Source of the DNA: an uncultured Flavobacteriales bacterium
GTDB taxonomy: Bacteria > Bacteroidota > Bacteroidia > Flavobacteriales_D > Parvicellaceae
Length of the DNA: 64,000 nt
Assembly (NCBI GenBank): GCA_943788115.1
Contig: CALSPA010000005.1
Span: 1 to 64,000, forward strand
Reading direction: 5' to 3'
The translations under genes were made by a program, and so were the position numbers. Positions 18,806-28,288 of the stretch are shown here, piece after piece; position 1 is the stretch's first letter; the number at the start of each line of letters is the position of its first letter. The notes under the pieces are model-generated. The model saw nothing but the letters and a program-made list of their open reading frames with translations. It was not told where the DNA came from and made no database searches.

Positions 18806-20707
18806 ATGAGTGAACCCATTAAACATGAGTGTGGAATTGCCCTTCTTAGGCTAAAGAAACCTCTTGAGTATTATCTTGACAAATATGGAACAGCATTTTA
18901 TGGACTAAATAAAATGTATTTATTAATGGAGAAGCAGCATAATCGAGGCCAAGATGGTGCAGGACTTGCTAATATAAAACTTGACATGTCTCCAGGTTCT
19001 CGTTATATAAGCAGGCATAGAAGCACAGATTCTAAACCTATACAAGATATTTTTTCTTATGTAAATAGTAGGTTTCAGGAATTAGAAAAGGGTGATCCTG
19101 AAAAGTTAAAAGATGTTCAATATTTAAAAGAAAATTTTGCCTTCACGGGGGAACTTTTTCTAGGACATTTAAGATATGGAACTTTTGGAAAAAACAACAT
19201 CGAAAGTTGTCATCCATTTTTAAGACAAAATAATTGGATGACTAGAAATTTAGTTGTTGCAGGAAATTTTAATTTAACCAATGTAGATGAACTTTTTAGC
19301 TTATTGGTAGATATAGGTCAGCATCCAAAAGAAAAAACGGACACAGTAACTGTTATCGAAAAAATTGGTCATTTTTTGGATCAGGAGAATCAATATTTGT
19401 TTGATAAATTTGACAATAAAGGGCATTCAAACAAAGAAATAACAAACCTTATTGCGGAGAATATGGATTTACAACGAATCCTTAAAAATTCTGCTGAATA
19501 TTGGGATGGTGGCTACACTATGGCTGGATTAGTTGGTCATGGAGATGCATTTGTTCTAAGAGATCCATGTGGAATAAGACCTGCTTTTTGGTATGAGGAT
19601 GAGGAAATTGTTGTTGTTGCTTCCGAAAGACCAGTAATTCAGACCGCATTCAACTTGAAATGGGAAGATATTCAAGAACTGTCTCCAGGGCACGCTTTAA
19701 TAATAAAAAAGAATGGAGAAACTTCAGAACAATTAGTTCGTGAACCTGAAAATGATGCCAAGTGTTCTTTTGAAAGAATTTATTTTTCTAGAGGAACGGA
19801 TAAAGATATTTATCAAGAACGATTAGAACTAGGTAGATTAGTGACTCAGAAAGTTCTTAAAGAAATTGATTACGACTTAAGAAACTCGGTGTTTTCTTTT
19901 ATTCCTAATACAGCAGAAATGTCTTATTACGGAATGCTTAAAGCTACCGAAGATTATTTAACGGATGTTAAGCTGAAAAAAATCAAGAATTTACCGGAAG
20001 ATGCTAGCGAAGATGAGCTAAAAAAAATATTATCCATTCGAACAAGAGCGGATAAAATTATGGTTAAGGATGCTAAACTGAGAACATTTATTACTCAAGA
20101 TGATGCACGAGATGAGATGGTTGCTCATGTTTATGATATCACCTATGGATCCATTAGAAGAAATGAGGACAACATTGTTGTAATAGACGATTCAATTGTA
20201 AGAGGAACAACTCTTAAGCAAAGCGTCATTAGAATATTAGATCGCCTTGAACCTAAAAAAATAATTATTGTGTCATCTGCCCCACAGATACGTTTTCCAG
20301 ATTGTTATGGAATTGACATGGCAAAACTTGGAGATTTCATTGCTTTTCAGGCTGCTATAGCTCTAATTAAAGAATCTAATAATGAGCAACTTCTTGATGA
20401 TGTTTACACCAAATGTAAAGCTCAAGAAAACCTTGATAAGGATCAAATAGTAAACTATGTAAAAGAAGTGTATGCTCCTTTTACATATGAAGAAGTTTCC
20501 ACTAAAATTTCTCAGCTTTTAACTCATAGTGATATAAAATGCGATGTGCAGATAATTTATCAATCTATTGAAGACTTACATAAAGCTTGTCCAGGACATA
20601 AAGGTGATTGGTATTTTACAGGTAATTACCCTACAGCTGGAGGTAATAAAGTGGTAAATAAAGCATTCATTAACTACATGGATGGTAAAAACGAAAGGGC
20701 ATATTAA
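18806..20707 (+). CDS. Amidophosphoribosyltransferase-type enzyme, long Bacteroidetes form
   Basis: 633 residues, longer than the ~470-510 of standard PurF. The class II glutamine amidotransferase half has the nucleophile Cys9 after a short leader (ECGIAL), EKQHNRGQDGAG, and RYGTFGKNNIESCHPF. The phosphoribosyltransferase half has the PRPP motif VVIDDSIVRGTTL and downstream SSAPQIRFPDCYGIDM. Extra segments lie near residues 190-225, around 385-415, and at the C-terminus. PurF makes 5-phosphoribosylamine from PRPP and glutamine as the first purine step. Many Bacteroidetes have both a short and a long form, so whether this is the housekeeping enzyme is not certain. Its 3' end faces the protease gene with 2 nt between stops. 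Confidence 0.85.
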   Translation: MSEPIKHECGIALLRLKKPLEYYLDKYGTAFYGLNKMYLLMEKQHNRGQDGAGLANIKLDMSPGSRYISRHRSTDSKPIQDIFSYVNSRFQELEKGDPEKLKDVQYLKENFAFTGELFLGHLRYGTFGKNNIESCHPFLRQNNWMTRNLVVAGNFNLTNVDELFSLLVDIGQHPKEKTDTVTVIEKIGHFLDQENQYLFDKFDNKGHSNKEITNLIAENMDLQRILKNSAEYWDGGYTMAGLVGHGDAFVLRDPCGIRPAFWYEDEEIVVVASERPVIQTAFNLKWEDIQELSPGHALIIKKNGETSEQLVREPENDAKCSFERIYFSRGTDKDIYQERLELGRLVTQKVLKEIDYDLRNSVFSFIPNTAEMSYYGMLKATEDYLTDVKLKKIKNLPEDASEDELKKILSIRTRADKIMVKDAKLRTFITQDDARDEMVAHVYDITYGSIRRNEDNIVVIDDSIVRGTTLKQSVIRILDRLEPKKIIIVSSAPQIRFPDCYGIDMAKLGDFIAFQAAIALIKESNNEQLLDDVYTKCKAQENLDKDQIVNYVKEVYAPFTYEEVSTKISQLLTHSDIKCDVQIIYQSIEDLHKACPGHKGDWYFTGNYPTAGGNKVVNKAFINYMDGKNERAY

Positions 20708-20709
20708 GT

Positions 20710-23700
20710 TTAAAGCTTAATAAATTTCCTTGTTGACTCTCCAGATTTAATTAAATATATCCCATCTGCTAAATCAGTTATATTAATGTCAATAGTGTAA
20801 TTGTTTGACACGCTTTTCATCTCTTTTTTGTAGACAATTTTTCCAATTTGATTAAAAATTTCAATTGATAAATTTGAGATTCTATTTCCTTCAATTTTTA
20901 AGAGAAACTTACCGTTGTTAGGGTTTGGTATTATTTCAAATAAACTAATTGTATTTTCAGAAATTTCAGAGCAATCGTCAACAATTATTATTGTAGATGT
21001 TTGATCACCACACAATCCGCCAAAACTGTAGCTAATGTTATGAGACCCTACTCCAGCAATAGAAGGATCAAATAATCCATTATTATTTACACCAGGGCCA
21101 CTCCAATTACCCCCGCTTGGAGTTCCTACCAATGGAATTGATGAAGAACCGGCACATAAATTATTTACATTTCCAATCATAGCAGTAATACTTTCTTGGA
21201 CAATAATTACTTCAGAGTAACTATCTGGACAAGTTCCAGAAATAGTGTAAGTGATAGAGTGATTTCCAACACCTGCTATTATTGGATCAAATAGACCATT
21301 AGAGTTAATTCCATTTCCAGACCAACTTCCACCAACGGGTGTCCCATAGAATGTTATTGGGGCGTTGTCGTTACAAATAGAATCTACTGGAAGGGTGAAG
21401 GATGCTACTGCGTCTATAACAGTGATTTGAGCAGTTGAAATATCTCCACAAGCTCCCATTATGGCATACGTAATCACATGTGTTCCAGGTCCTGCTAAGT
21501 TGGGGTCAAATTCACCAGTGTTACTGTTTGAAATACCATTTCCTGTCCAAATGCCCCCACCATCTACTGCATTCAAATTAATAGGAGAATCATTACTACA
21601 GTATGGACCTACACTTGTAATTGATGCGTCTAATGTGCTTGTTACATTAATAGTGGTTACATCAGAATTCCCGCAAGAGCCACTAATTGTATAGGTTACA
21701 GTGAATGAACCAATCCCAGCAACAGACGGGTTGAAAATTCCATTTGCTGGATCTGTTATACCTGTTCCAGACCATGTTCCTCCTAGAGTTGAAGCAGTTA
21801 ATGTTACAGCATTACTAGATATGCAAATAGAGCTTACCGGGTCAATAGATGCATCAGCAGAATTAGTGACAATAATGTCTATCGATGAAATGTCCGAACA
21901 TGCTCCAGTTGTTGTATAGGTTATTGTATGTGTCCCTATTCCTGAAATTGAGGGATCGAAAATACCCGATGAGTTTACTCCATTACCGCTCCAAACCCCA
22001 CCACTAGTTGCAGCAGAAAGTGTTGTGCTTGGATCTGCAATACACATTGGAGCCACAGGAGCTATTGTGGCATCATCAGAAACATTAACTGTAATGTAAT
22101 TTGTTATTGAGTAGTTATCTGTTCCTATAGTATTTGATACATCAAGTGTAACTGTGTATGTTCCAGCATTCTGGTATACATTTGTAGGGTTTTGTTGTGT
22201 TGATGTATTGCCATCGCCAAAGTCCCAATTCCATGAAGTTATATTTGATGTTGATAAATCAGTAAACTGAACACTAAGACCTTCACAAATAGTAGTTGAA
22301 TTTGCGTTAAAATCTGCAGTTGGAGGAACTGCATTAGCTGTGCCATCAATGTTAATGTTATCTAAAAATAAATTATTACCATTGGTTCCTGCATTATAGC
22401 TTTCAAATTTGATGATGACATTTGAGTTTCCTATGTAACTGTCAAGATTAACTGAAAAACAATCTGCACCTACTGTGCCCATGCACCAATCTGATGTTTG
22501 AGTTGGAGTAAATGATGCAGTATTAGTATATGCTGTAGCAAAACTTCCAGTGCCATCTTCCCCTAAAGAAAGTAATCTTGAAAAGGTTAATCCACAATCA
22601 GTTGAAATATAAACGATTAATGAATCTGTACTGTTTTGATCATATCTTTTATAGGCGTGTTCAAAAGTTAGGTCTAGATTAGAATATCCATTGAAGTTTA
22701 GTGGTGCTGTTACTAATGCGTCTCTTTGTCCAAGTTGAGAATATTGGAAAAAGTTTATTTTAGCTGCTTTATCACCAGGTGTTGTGCCTGATATTGTAAC
22801 AATTTCCCATGTTTCACTGTTGTCAGAATTTTCTAAAGACCAATTATTAGTTGATAATGAATTACTCTCAAAGGTTTCTGAAAATGGAAGAGGCAAGCTT
22901 GCTGTATAAACGATGACACTACTTTGCATTGTGTCATTATTTGGATTTTGGTCTGTGTTTCCATTGGGATTAGTCGTGTATGCTGTAAAATTTTGAAGCC
23001 CATTAGATAAGGAAATACTCGGAAGTGTTACAACAATTGACTGACCGGAGTTAAGATTTCCAGTCCAAGGAAATGTAAAGGATGAACCACTTATCTGATA
23101 ATTAATGTCAACAGATGAAAGTGTCTGAGAACCAAAATTTCCAATTTGAACTTCAGGGTCTATGGAGTTTGAACAGGTTGTGCCAATAGGTTGATTAATG
23201 GATAAAATGCTTGCATCATCATCAATGTTTAAAGAGGTGACACAAAAATTATCTGATGTGGAATTTCCATAAGCAGCATTTGCAACTGTCATTTGTAATA
23301 TATTATTTCCATTTGCATCGTTTAGGTAATAATCACCATCAACAGTGCAGCTTCCCCATTGACTTCCGTACATTCCATCACCGTATGTATCATTGATTGT
23401 GAAGTCGTAACAATCAGGAACTAAACAAACAGAACTAGAGTTCGTTTGACCACCAACTACATCTGAATAGGGTCCGCCATTAGCCATAGAATTACCATTT
23501 ACATCAGAAATTGTCCATGTAACTTCGCTACCATAACAATCTGTAACAATTGTAACATCTATGTTTTGTCCAGTTGAAGCAATTGTAAATGAGGCGTTTT
23601 CTTGATCATTAGCTGGGTTTTGATCTGTGGAGCCATTAGGGTTACCGCTGTAGGCAGTAAATGTGTAGCTGCCATCAGTAAGAGGAACATTTGGAAGAAA

Positions 23701-25173
23701 GATTGTTTCAGATTGACCAGAAGTTAAATTCCCTGTCCAATTGTAAGTTTGTTGGGTAGAACCACTTGCTTGGTAATAAATAGTCGCAGAATTTAATGTG
23801 GCGCTACCGTAATTTCTTAAAGTAATTTCTGGATCTATTGATGACCCGCAGATTGTTCCATCTGGAGCGTCTATTGAAGAAATAGCAGCATCTAAATTAA
23901 ACGAAAAAGCGTTAAGGCAAAGAAGAGCTTGATGTGCATCTATTCGACCAGCTCCAAGTTCACCAATGTAATTACTGTTAACAGCATCAATGTTTGCAGC
24001 ACTTGAATATAAGCAGTTTATCAAATCAGTATTAGTAGCATTAGGCGCATATGATTTCATTAACCCAACAAGACCAGCTACTAGAGGTGATGCCATTGAA
24101 GTTCCTTGAGTAACTTGGTACCCAGAAGATTCATTAGTACTCAAAATACTTGATCCAGGAGCAGAAATATCTATCCATGATCCGTAATTAGAAAAACTAG
24201 ATTTTGAATCGTTTGTAGTGGTTGATGCTACAGAAACAACATTGTTGTATCCTGCTGGGTAAAAAACTGAACTTGATCCATCATTTCCTGCTGCTGCAAT
24301 GGGAATAGCTCCAGCGTTATAGGCATAGTTACATACATTTTGGCCGTAAGTGCTTGATCCTCCGCCTCCCCAGGACATGTTAATTACATCAGCACCGTTA
24401 TCTGCAGCCCATATTATGCCTTCGTATCCAGCGGTTAAAGATCCATTACAATCACCTATTTTAACAGGTAGTATACTCACGTCATAACCAATAGATGCTA
24501 TTCCTAGGTTGTTATTAGTTTCCGCTCCTACAATTCCGGAAACATGCGACCCATGAAATCCATCATTTGACCCACAACCTGTTGGATCATTATCATTGTC
24601 TACAGCATCGTGACCTTGTAACATTTTATTAGTTAGATCTGGATGATTTACATTTATTGCATTATCAGTAACAGCAACTACAGTAGATGATGATCCGGTT
24701 GAAATGTCCCAAGCTTGTTGAGCGTTGATTGTAAATAATGCCCATTGACCATTGTTTGCTGAATTTGAAAAGTAGGTGTCATTTGGTGTGAAAAAGTTAA
24801 TGTGTAGCTCTTTTTTTTCAGCATATTCAATGGCTGATATTTGACTCAATTCTTGAGTGAAATCATCTATCAACATTACATTGTCAAATTCAATTTGGTA
24901 AGTGTTTGCTAATAATTCATTTTCATGATTTGGATAAAGCTGTTTGACTTCATTAATTCTATATTTTGAACTAAATTGATTTAGCAATGGATAGCTTTTG
25001 AAATCAACTTGTTTGTCTTTTGATTTAATGGGGACAAATGATGTTGTTTTGAGCTGAAAAATGATTATTCCATCTTGATACCATTGATAAACGTTTTGGG
25101 AAAAAAGATGGTTTTGGAAAGAAAGAAAAATAAGTATTAAAATGATTCTAAGAAAGTATATTATTTTATTCAT
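20710..25173 (-). CDS. Secreted subtilisin-like (S8) serine protease with CARDB-like, PKD and tandem repeats; T9SS type A signal
   Basis: 1487 residues. Signal peptide ~1-26 (ends FLSFQNHLFSQ), propeptide, then the S8 domain (~150-420) with catalytic D170 (VVAVTDNAIN), H207 (HGSHVSGI), S359 (GTSMASP) and oxyanion N297 (AAAGNDG). Two related CARDB-like domains follow (each with NPNG.TDQNP.ND), separated by a short insert (SWTISDVNG-type), then a MAM-like domain, a PKD domain (WNWDFGDGNTS), five tandem repeats of about 72 residues (~1035-1400; motif GG.WSG.G(I/V)...G.FDP..AG.G) and a type A T9SS C-terminal signal (PNPNNGKF ... GIYLIKSGESTRKFIKL). All catalytic residues are intact, so it is likely an active exported or cell-surface protease; its substrates are unknown. 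Confidence 0.93.
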   Translation of the reverse strand: MNKIIYFLRIILILIFLSFQNHLFSQNVYQWYQDGIIIFQLKTTSFVPIKSKDKQVDFKSYPLLNQFSSKYRINEVKQLYPNHENELLANTYQIEFDNVMLIDDFTQELSQISAIEYAEKKELHINFFTPNDTYFSNSANNGQWALFTINAQQAWDISTGSSSTVVAVTDNAINVNHPDLTNKMLQGHDAVDNDNDPTGCGSNDGFHGSHVSGIVGAETNNNLGIASIGYDVSILPVKIGDCNGSLTAGYEGIIWAADNGADVINMSWGGGGSSTYGQNVCNYAYNAGAIPIAAAGNDGSSSVFYPAGYNNVVSVASTTTNDSKSSFSNYGSWIDISAPGSSILSTNESSGYQVTQGTSMASPLVAGLVGLMKSYAPNATNTDLINCLYSSAANIDAVNSNYIGELGAGRIDAHQALLCLNAFSFNLDAAISSIDAPDGTICGSSIDPEITLRNYGSATLNSATIYYQASGSTQQTYNWTGNLTSGQSETIFLPNVPLTDGSYTFTAYSGNPNGSTDQNPANDQENASFTIASTGQNIDVTIVTDCYGSEVTWTISDVNGNSMANGGPYSDVVGGQTNSSSVCLVPDCYDFTINDTYGDGMYGSQWGSCTVDGDYYLNDANGNNILQMTVANAAYGNSTSDNFCVTSLNIDDDASILSINQPIGTTCSNSIDPEVQIGNFGSQTLSSVDINYQISGSSFTFPWTGNLNSGQSIVVTLPSISLSNGLQNFTAYTTNPNGNTDQNPNNDTMQSSVIVYTASLPLPFSETFESNSLSTNNWSLENSDNSETWEIVTISGTTPGDKAAKINFFQYSQLGQRDALVTAPLNFNGYSNLDLTFEHAYKRYDQNSTDSLIVYISTDCGLTFSRLLSLGEDGTGSFATAYTNTASFTPTQTSDWCMGTVGADCFSVNLDSYIGNSNVIIKFESYNAGTNGNNLFLDNINIDGTANAVPPTADFNANSTTICEGLSVQFTDLSTSNITSWNWDFGDGNTSTQQNPTNVYQNAGTYTVTLDVSNTIGTDNYSITNYITVNVSDDATIAPVAPMCIADPSTTLSAATSGGVWSGNGVNSSGIFDPSISGIGTHTITYTTTGACSDISSIDIIVTNSADASIDPVSSICISSNAVTLTASTLGGTWSGTGITDPANGIFNPSVAGIGSFTVTYTISGSCGNSDVTTINVTSTLDASITSVGPYCSNDSPINLNAVDGGGIWTGNGISNSNTGEFDPNLAGPGTHVITYAIMGACGDISTAQITVIDAVASFTLPVDSICNDNAPITFYGTPVGGSWSGNGINSNGLFDPIIAGVGNHSITYTISGTCPDSYSEVIIVQESITAMIGNVNNLCAGSSSIPLVGTPSGGNWSGPGVNNNGLFDPSIAGVGSHNISYSFGGLCGDQTSTIIIVDDCSEISENTISLFEIIPNPNNGKFLLKIEGNRISNLSIEIFNQIGKIVYKKEMKSVSNNYTIDINITDLADGIYLIKSGESTRKFIKL

Positions 25174-25484
25174 GTGTGCGCTTTATAAAAGATGAGTAAA
25201 TATTTTTTCTAAACATTAACAAGTTAATGACTTTGTTTTTTTGTTTTGGTTGTCTTTATATAGTAGGAAATTTCATTTTTAATGAATTTCTTTTCAGTAT
25301 TTAAAATTTTATATTACAAAAAAGTTAAATAATGAAGTTATTATTCTTAAGTTATAGTTAGTCGTTTTGTTTTAAAAACATGACGATTTTAAGAATTTAA
25401 TAACACCAAATATTTAAATTAGGGAGTCAAAAGTCATTGAATTTAGAAAAAAAGTTTAAAAAATCAATAAGTGTTTAACTTAAA
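25174..25484. other. 311-nt non-coding gap upstream of the S8 protease gene
   Basis: Very AT-rich with no convincing ORF on either strand. It must hold the promoter of the minus-strand protease gene and the end of the DUF2480 transcript. An imperfect hairpin lies at 25267-25290 (GAAATTTCATT / AATGAATTTC), and a short palindrome GTTTAACTTAAAC lies at 25473-25485, just after the DUF2480 stop and followed on the minus strand by T runs, so it may aid termination. No tRNA- or ncRNA-like structure recognised. Confidence 0.5.
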
Positions 25485-25994
25485 CTATTTTGGCTTTTTG
25501 AATAAAGGAACGTTGGAACAGGCTTCACCAAACATTAAAGATTGGACAACTGGAAGTAATTTATTTGTAATTGAAACATATGCAGAAGATGGAATATAAG
25601 TTTCACTACAGCCTTTAATTAATACTTTTTTATTAGAAAAACTTGAAAGTTCAAGTTCTTGAATGTTAATGATGAACAAGAGCTCTTCTAGTTGATTTGT
25701 TGTACCTACATAGGATAGGTTTGCGTGAGGGTTTAATGCTATTGAAATTAACATGTATGCCCAGTTTGGAATAATTGCATCAACACTACAATTAATTGCA
25801 ACATTTTTATTGGTATACAAAGACCAATCGTGTTTTTTGATGTTAAGTCGAAATTCTTTTTCTTTTAAAATCTGTTCTTTAAATAGCCAATTCTTAATGT
25901 CAAAGACAATAATTTCTTGTTTAGATCTAAATGTCTTTAGCTCCAAAGTAATTAGCTGGCTACTAGCAACTCTATTTATTATTTTTTCAGTCAT
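25485..25994 (-). CDS. DUF2480 family protein
   Basis: 169 residues, full length for this Bacteroidetes-specific family of unknown function. Recognised from the N-terminal pattern IINRVASSQLITLELK, the central HDWSLYTNKNVAINCS and AIIPNWAYMLI, and the C-terminal KGCSETYIPSSAYV with EACSNVPLFKK. Cysteines in NCS, KGCS and EACS are notable and might bind metal or a cluster, but this is inference. Its start overlaps the 3' end of the HMG-CoA synthase family gene by 8 nt. It is the fourth gene of a minus-strand run after sufE, the SufT-like gene and the HMG-CoA synthase-like gene. Confidence 0.85.
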   Translation of the reverse strand: MTEKIINRVASSQLITLELKTFRSKQEIIVFDIKNWLFKEQILKEKEFRLNIKKHDWSLYTNKNVAINCSVDAIIPNWAYMLISIALNPHANLSYVGTTNQLEELLFIINIQELELSSFSNKKVLIKGCSETYIPSSAYVSITNKLLPVVQSLMFGEACSNVPLFKKPK

Positions 25995-27435
25995 CTAATT
26001 TTGCATATTGTCGAAGACCAATGTTCGAAGGAGATTTTTCAATGTTTTGAAGGTGAATAGCATTTGTTTTAATAATAGAGTTATTCAACTGATTTTTATG
26101 AAGTTTAACGTATGTGTCGAAACTAATTTCTTTTCTATTCTCTAAATTTGAAAATAAGTTAGAGTCTTTGATTTTCTCTTTCCATTTTGATTCAATTTGC
26201 CCCTCAAAAACTTTAGATTTTGACCCACTTCCATAACTAAAGAAGCCAATATTATCACCTTCTATATTACTTTTATGTTCAAAGGAGAAGTTTAGAAAGC
26301 TTAATAAAGACATGAAAATCGATGCTGTATACATGTTTCCAATTTCAGATGATGCTTTTTCCCCTGGGGATACTTTTTGATCAATGAATGATTTATACAA
26401 TTTAGATTTACTAGCTAGCTTAACCCATTCATTAGGGTTATCAAAATTAAACGAACCAATTTCTTTTGTTAGGTTGTGGGTTTGATTGTTTTCTTCAAGC
26501 CAGCTAACCCAGTTTTTCACAATCATCCTTCTTCCCTGAAATGCATAAGGGAGGTGGAATAAAAGATGTTTCCAATCTTTTAAAACATTGACCTTTTTTT
26601 GACTTTTAAAATGATCTAAGGCTTCATGTATTCTATCTTGATAGCATGCGTTTGAATATGGACCATCAAAAACAGGTTCTTCCTTAAAAAGTTCAAAATT
26701 TATGTTAGAATTTGACCAAAATTCAGAAGGATTATTTTTAATTATGTTCTCAGCTTGAGAATCAGAAATTTCTACTTTTAATAATTTAGCGGTTTCTTTT
26801 AAAACTTTTAATTTGTTGAATATCCTTCTGGGTTTAAAAAAGTCTCCTTCACTTTTAGTGGCAATGCCCCATGTGTTAGAAATTGATATTATACTCGGGC
26901 TTTCTGTGATTAGCATTGCTACTGCACCAGCACCTTGCGTATATTCTCCACCAGATTTGAGCTCGTATTTAGCAAAGTCTGAGGCTATTACAACAGCTTT
27001 TCTGCCCTTGCCATTATTTACCCAATCAATACTGTTGTGTAAAGCATCAACGGCTCCAACACATGCGAATGTCATGTCTAAAACATCACAATTTTTAAAA
27101 CACCTTGTGCCAAAAGTTTTGCTAAGTTGATTTTCTACAGCTTCTAAAGCATATGTTGATGTTGGTTTTGCAGCATCTAAAGCACTTTCAGTCCCTAAGT
27201 AGATGCGACCAATTGTTGAAGGGTCTACTTTATTAGTAAGTATTAAATCAAGAAGAGCATTAGCGGCAAATGATGCTGTATCTTCATTAACATCCGGGAA
27301 TGCCATTTTATTAAGACCAAGACCCTTATTTAATTTTGCAAAAGCAATGTTTCTTTTAATAGCTAATTTTTCTAAATCTACATACAACGATGGCACATAG
27401 AATGAAAGTGCATCTATTCCAATTTTTTTCATCAT
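25987..27435 (-). CDS. Hydroxymethylglutaryl-CoA synthase family protein
   Basis: 482 residues. Thiolase fold: N-terminal IGIDALSFYVPSLYVDLEKLA and the acyl-enzyme Cys in LDMTFACVGAVDAL; EYTQGAGAVAMLI is typical of the family; a His lies in LLFHLPYAFQGRRM and a GSGS loop in FFSYGSGSKS near the C-terminus. HMG-CoA synthase condenses acetyl-CoA with acetoacetyl-CoA for the mevalonate pathway. Flavobacteria use mevalonate for isoprenoids, so that role is plausible, but its place in an operon with SufT-, SufE- and DUF2480-type genes is odd for a pathway enzyme. It begins 4 nt after the SufT-like stop and overlaps DUF2480 by 8 nt. Confidence 0.85.
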   Translation of the reverse strand: MMKKIGIDALSFYVPSLYVDLEKLAIKRNIAFAKLNKGLGLNKMAFPDVNEDTASFAANALLDLILTNKVDPSTIGRIYLGTESALDAAKPTSTYALEAVENQLSKTFGTRCFKNCDVLDMTFACVGAVDALHNSIDWVNNGKGRKAVVIASDFAKYELKSGGEYTQGAGAVAMLITESPSIISISNTWGIATKSEGDFFKPRRIFNKLKVLKETAKLLKVEISDSQAENIIKNNPSEFWSNSNINFELFKEEPVFDGPYSNACYQDRIHEALDHFKSQKKVNVLKDWKHLLFHLPYAFQGRRMIVKNWVSWLEENNQTHNLTKEIGSFNFDNPNEWVKLASKSKLYKSFIDQKVSPGEKASSEIGNMYTASIFMSLLSFLNFSFEHKSNIEGDNIGFFSYGSGSKSKVFEGQIESKWKEKIKDSNLFSNLENRKEISFDTYVKLHKNQLNNSIIKTNAIHLQNIEKSPSNIGLRQYAKLDD

Positions 27436-27439
27436 TATC

Positions 27440-27763
27440 TTATAGCATTCCTAAGTCTAACTTTGCTTCTTCACTAATCATGTTTTTGTCCCATGGTGGG
27501 TCAAAAACTATGTGAACTTTTGCTGTTGTTACTTCATAAACATCTCTAACCTTATCCTCAACTTCTTTAGGCATTGATTCTGCTACAGGACAATTAGGTG
27601 ATGTTAGTGTCATGTCAATATCTACCTTGTTGTTCTCATCAATTTTAACTTCATAAATTAATCCAAGTTCAAAAATGTCAACAGGAATTTCAGGGTCATA
27701 AATTGTTTTAAGAACATTTATTATCTTATTCTCTAAAGAAATTTTATTTGTCTTTTGTTCCAT
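27440..27763 (-). CDS. SufT/MIP18-like (DUF59) iron-sulfur cluster assembly factor
   Basis: 107 residues, one MIP18/DUF59 domain: TIYDPEIPVDIFELGLIYEV at the start, MTLTSPNCPVAESMP with the conserved Cys in the middle, and VHIVFDPPWDKNMISEEAKLDLGM at the end. Proteins of this group (SufT, PaaD-like) help Fe-S cluster maturation. Lies between sufE (20 nt upstream) and the HMG-CoA synthase-like gene (4 nt downstream), all on the minus strand. Confidence 0.9.
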   Translation of the reverse strand: MEQKTNKISLENKIINVLKTIYDPEIPVDIFELGLIYEVKIDENNKVDIDMTLTSPNCPVAESMPKEVEDKVRDVYEVTTAKVHIVFDPPWDKNMISEEAKLDLGML

Positions 27764-27783
27764 TATGGATTTTTTTTTGTGGG

Positions 27784-28221
27784 TTACTGACCATTTTGAG
27801 AAGTTGTTTTTAATTCAAAAGCCATTGCATAATTTTTAATTTGTTTGACCATGCCTAGTAAACCATTTGCTCGAGTTGGTGACAAATGAGATTTCAATCC
27901 AATTACATCAATGAAATTTAATTTAGTCTGTAAAATATGTGCTGGTGATTGATTGTTGAGAACTTTAATAAGGAGCGCGATTATTCCTTTTGTTATGATA
28001 GCATCACTATCAGCAGACAATAAAATTTTATTGTCTTTGTAATCTGCATGAAGCCAAACTCTAGATTGACAACCCTTAATTAAAAAGTCTTCTGTTTTAA
28101 ATTCTTCATCAATTATTGGAAGATCTTTACCAAGTTCAATTATGTATTCATATTTTTCCATCCAATCATCAAAAATTGAAAATTCTTCAATGATTTCAGC
28201 TTCTAAATCTTCTATAGACAT
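27784..28221 (-). CDS. sufE: SufE-like cysteine desulfuration factor
   Basis: 145 residues, standard length. SufE accepts persulfide sulfur from SufS and passes it to the SufBCD scaffold. The sulfur-accepting Cys lies in IKGCQSRVWLHA; the region AEIIEEFSIFDDWMEKYEYIIELGKDLP is the typical N-terminus, and the C-terminal HLSPTRANGLLGMV is also characteristic. It is encoded 30 kb from the sufA-B-C-D operon at 58.2-62.0 kb, and no sufS occurs in the window. Confidence 0.93.
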   Translation of the reverse strand: MSIEDLEAEIIEEFSIFDDWMEKYEYIIELGKDLPIIDEEFKTEDFLIKGCQSRVWLHADYKDNKILLSADSDAIITKGIIALLIKVLNNQSPAHILQTKLNFIDVIGLKSHLSPTRANGLLGMVKQIKNYAMAFELKTTSQNGQ

Positions 28222-28288
28222 TGTTATTTAGATTTAATCTAAATACAAATATAATATTGAAAAAGTGTAAACTAATGTTTTGTAGAAC

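Noticed and set aside
20703..20721. Palindrome ATTAAG-N7-CTTAAT between the purF-type and protease genes
   Set aside because: AT-only stem apart from one G:C pair and no T run on either side in good position; too weak to call a terminator, though it lies between convergent stops.
21461..21919. Plus-strand ORFs of 72-77 residues inside the S8 protease gene
   Set aside because: Antisense shadows of the repeat region; composition is dictated by the repeated coding strand.
25267..25290. Imperfect hairpin GAAATTTCATT/AATGAATTTC followed by TTTT
   Set aside because: Orientation would terminate a plus-strand transcript, but no plus-strand gene precedes it; listed only within the non-coding gap.
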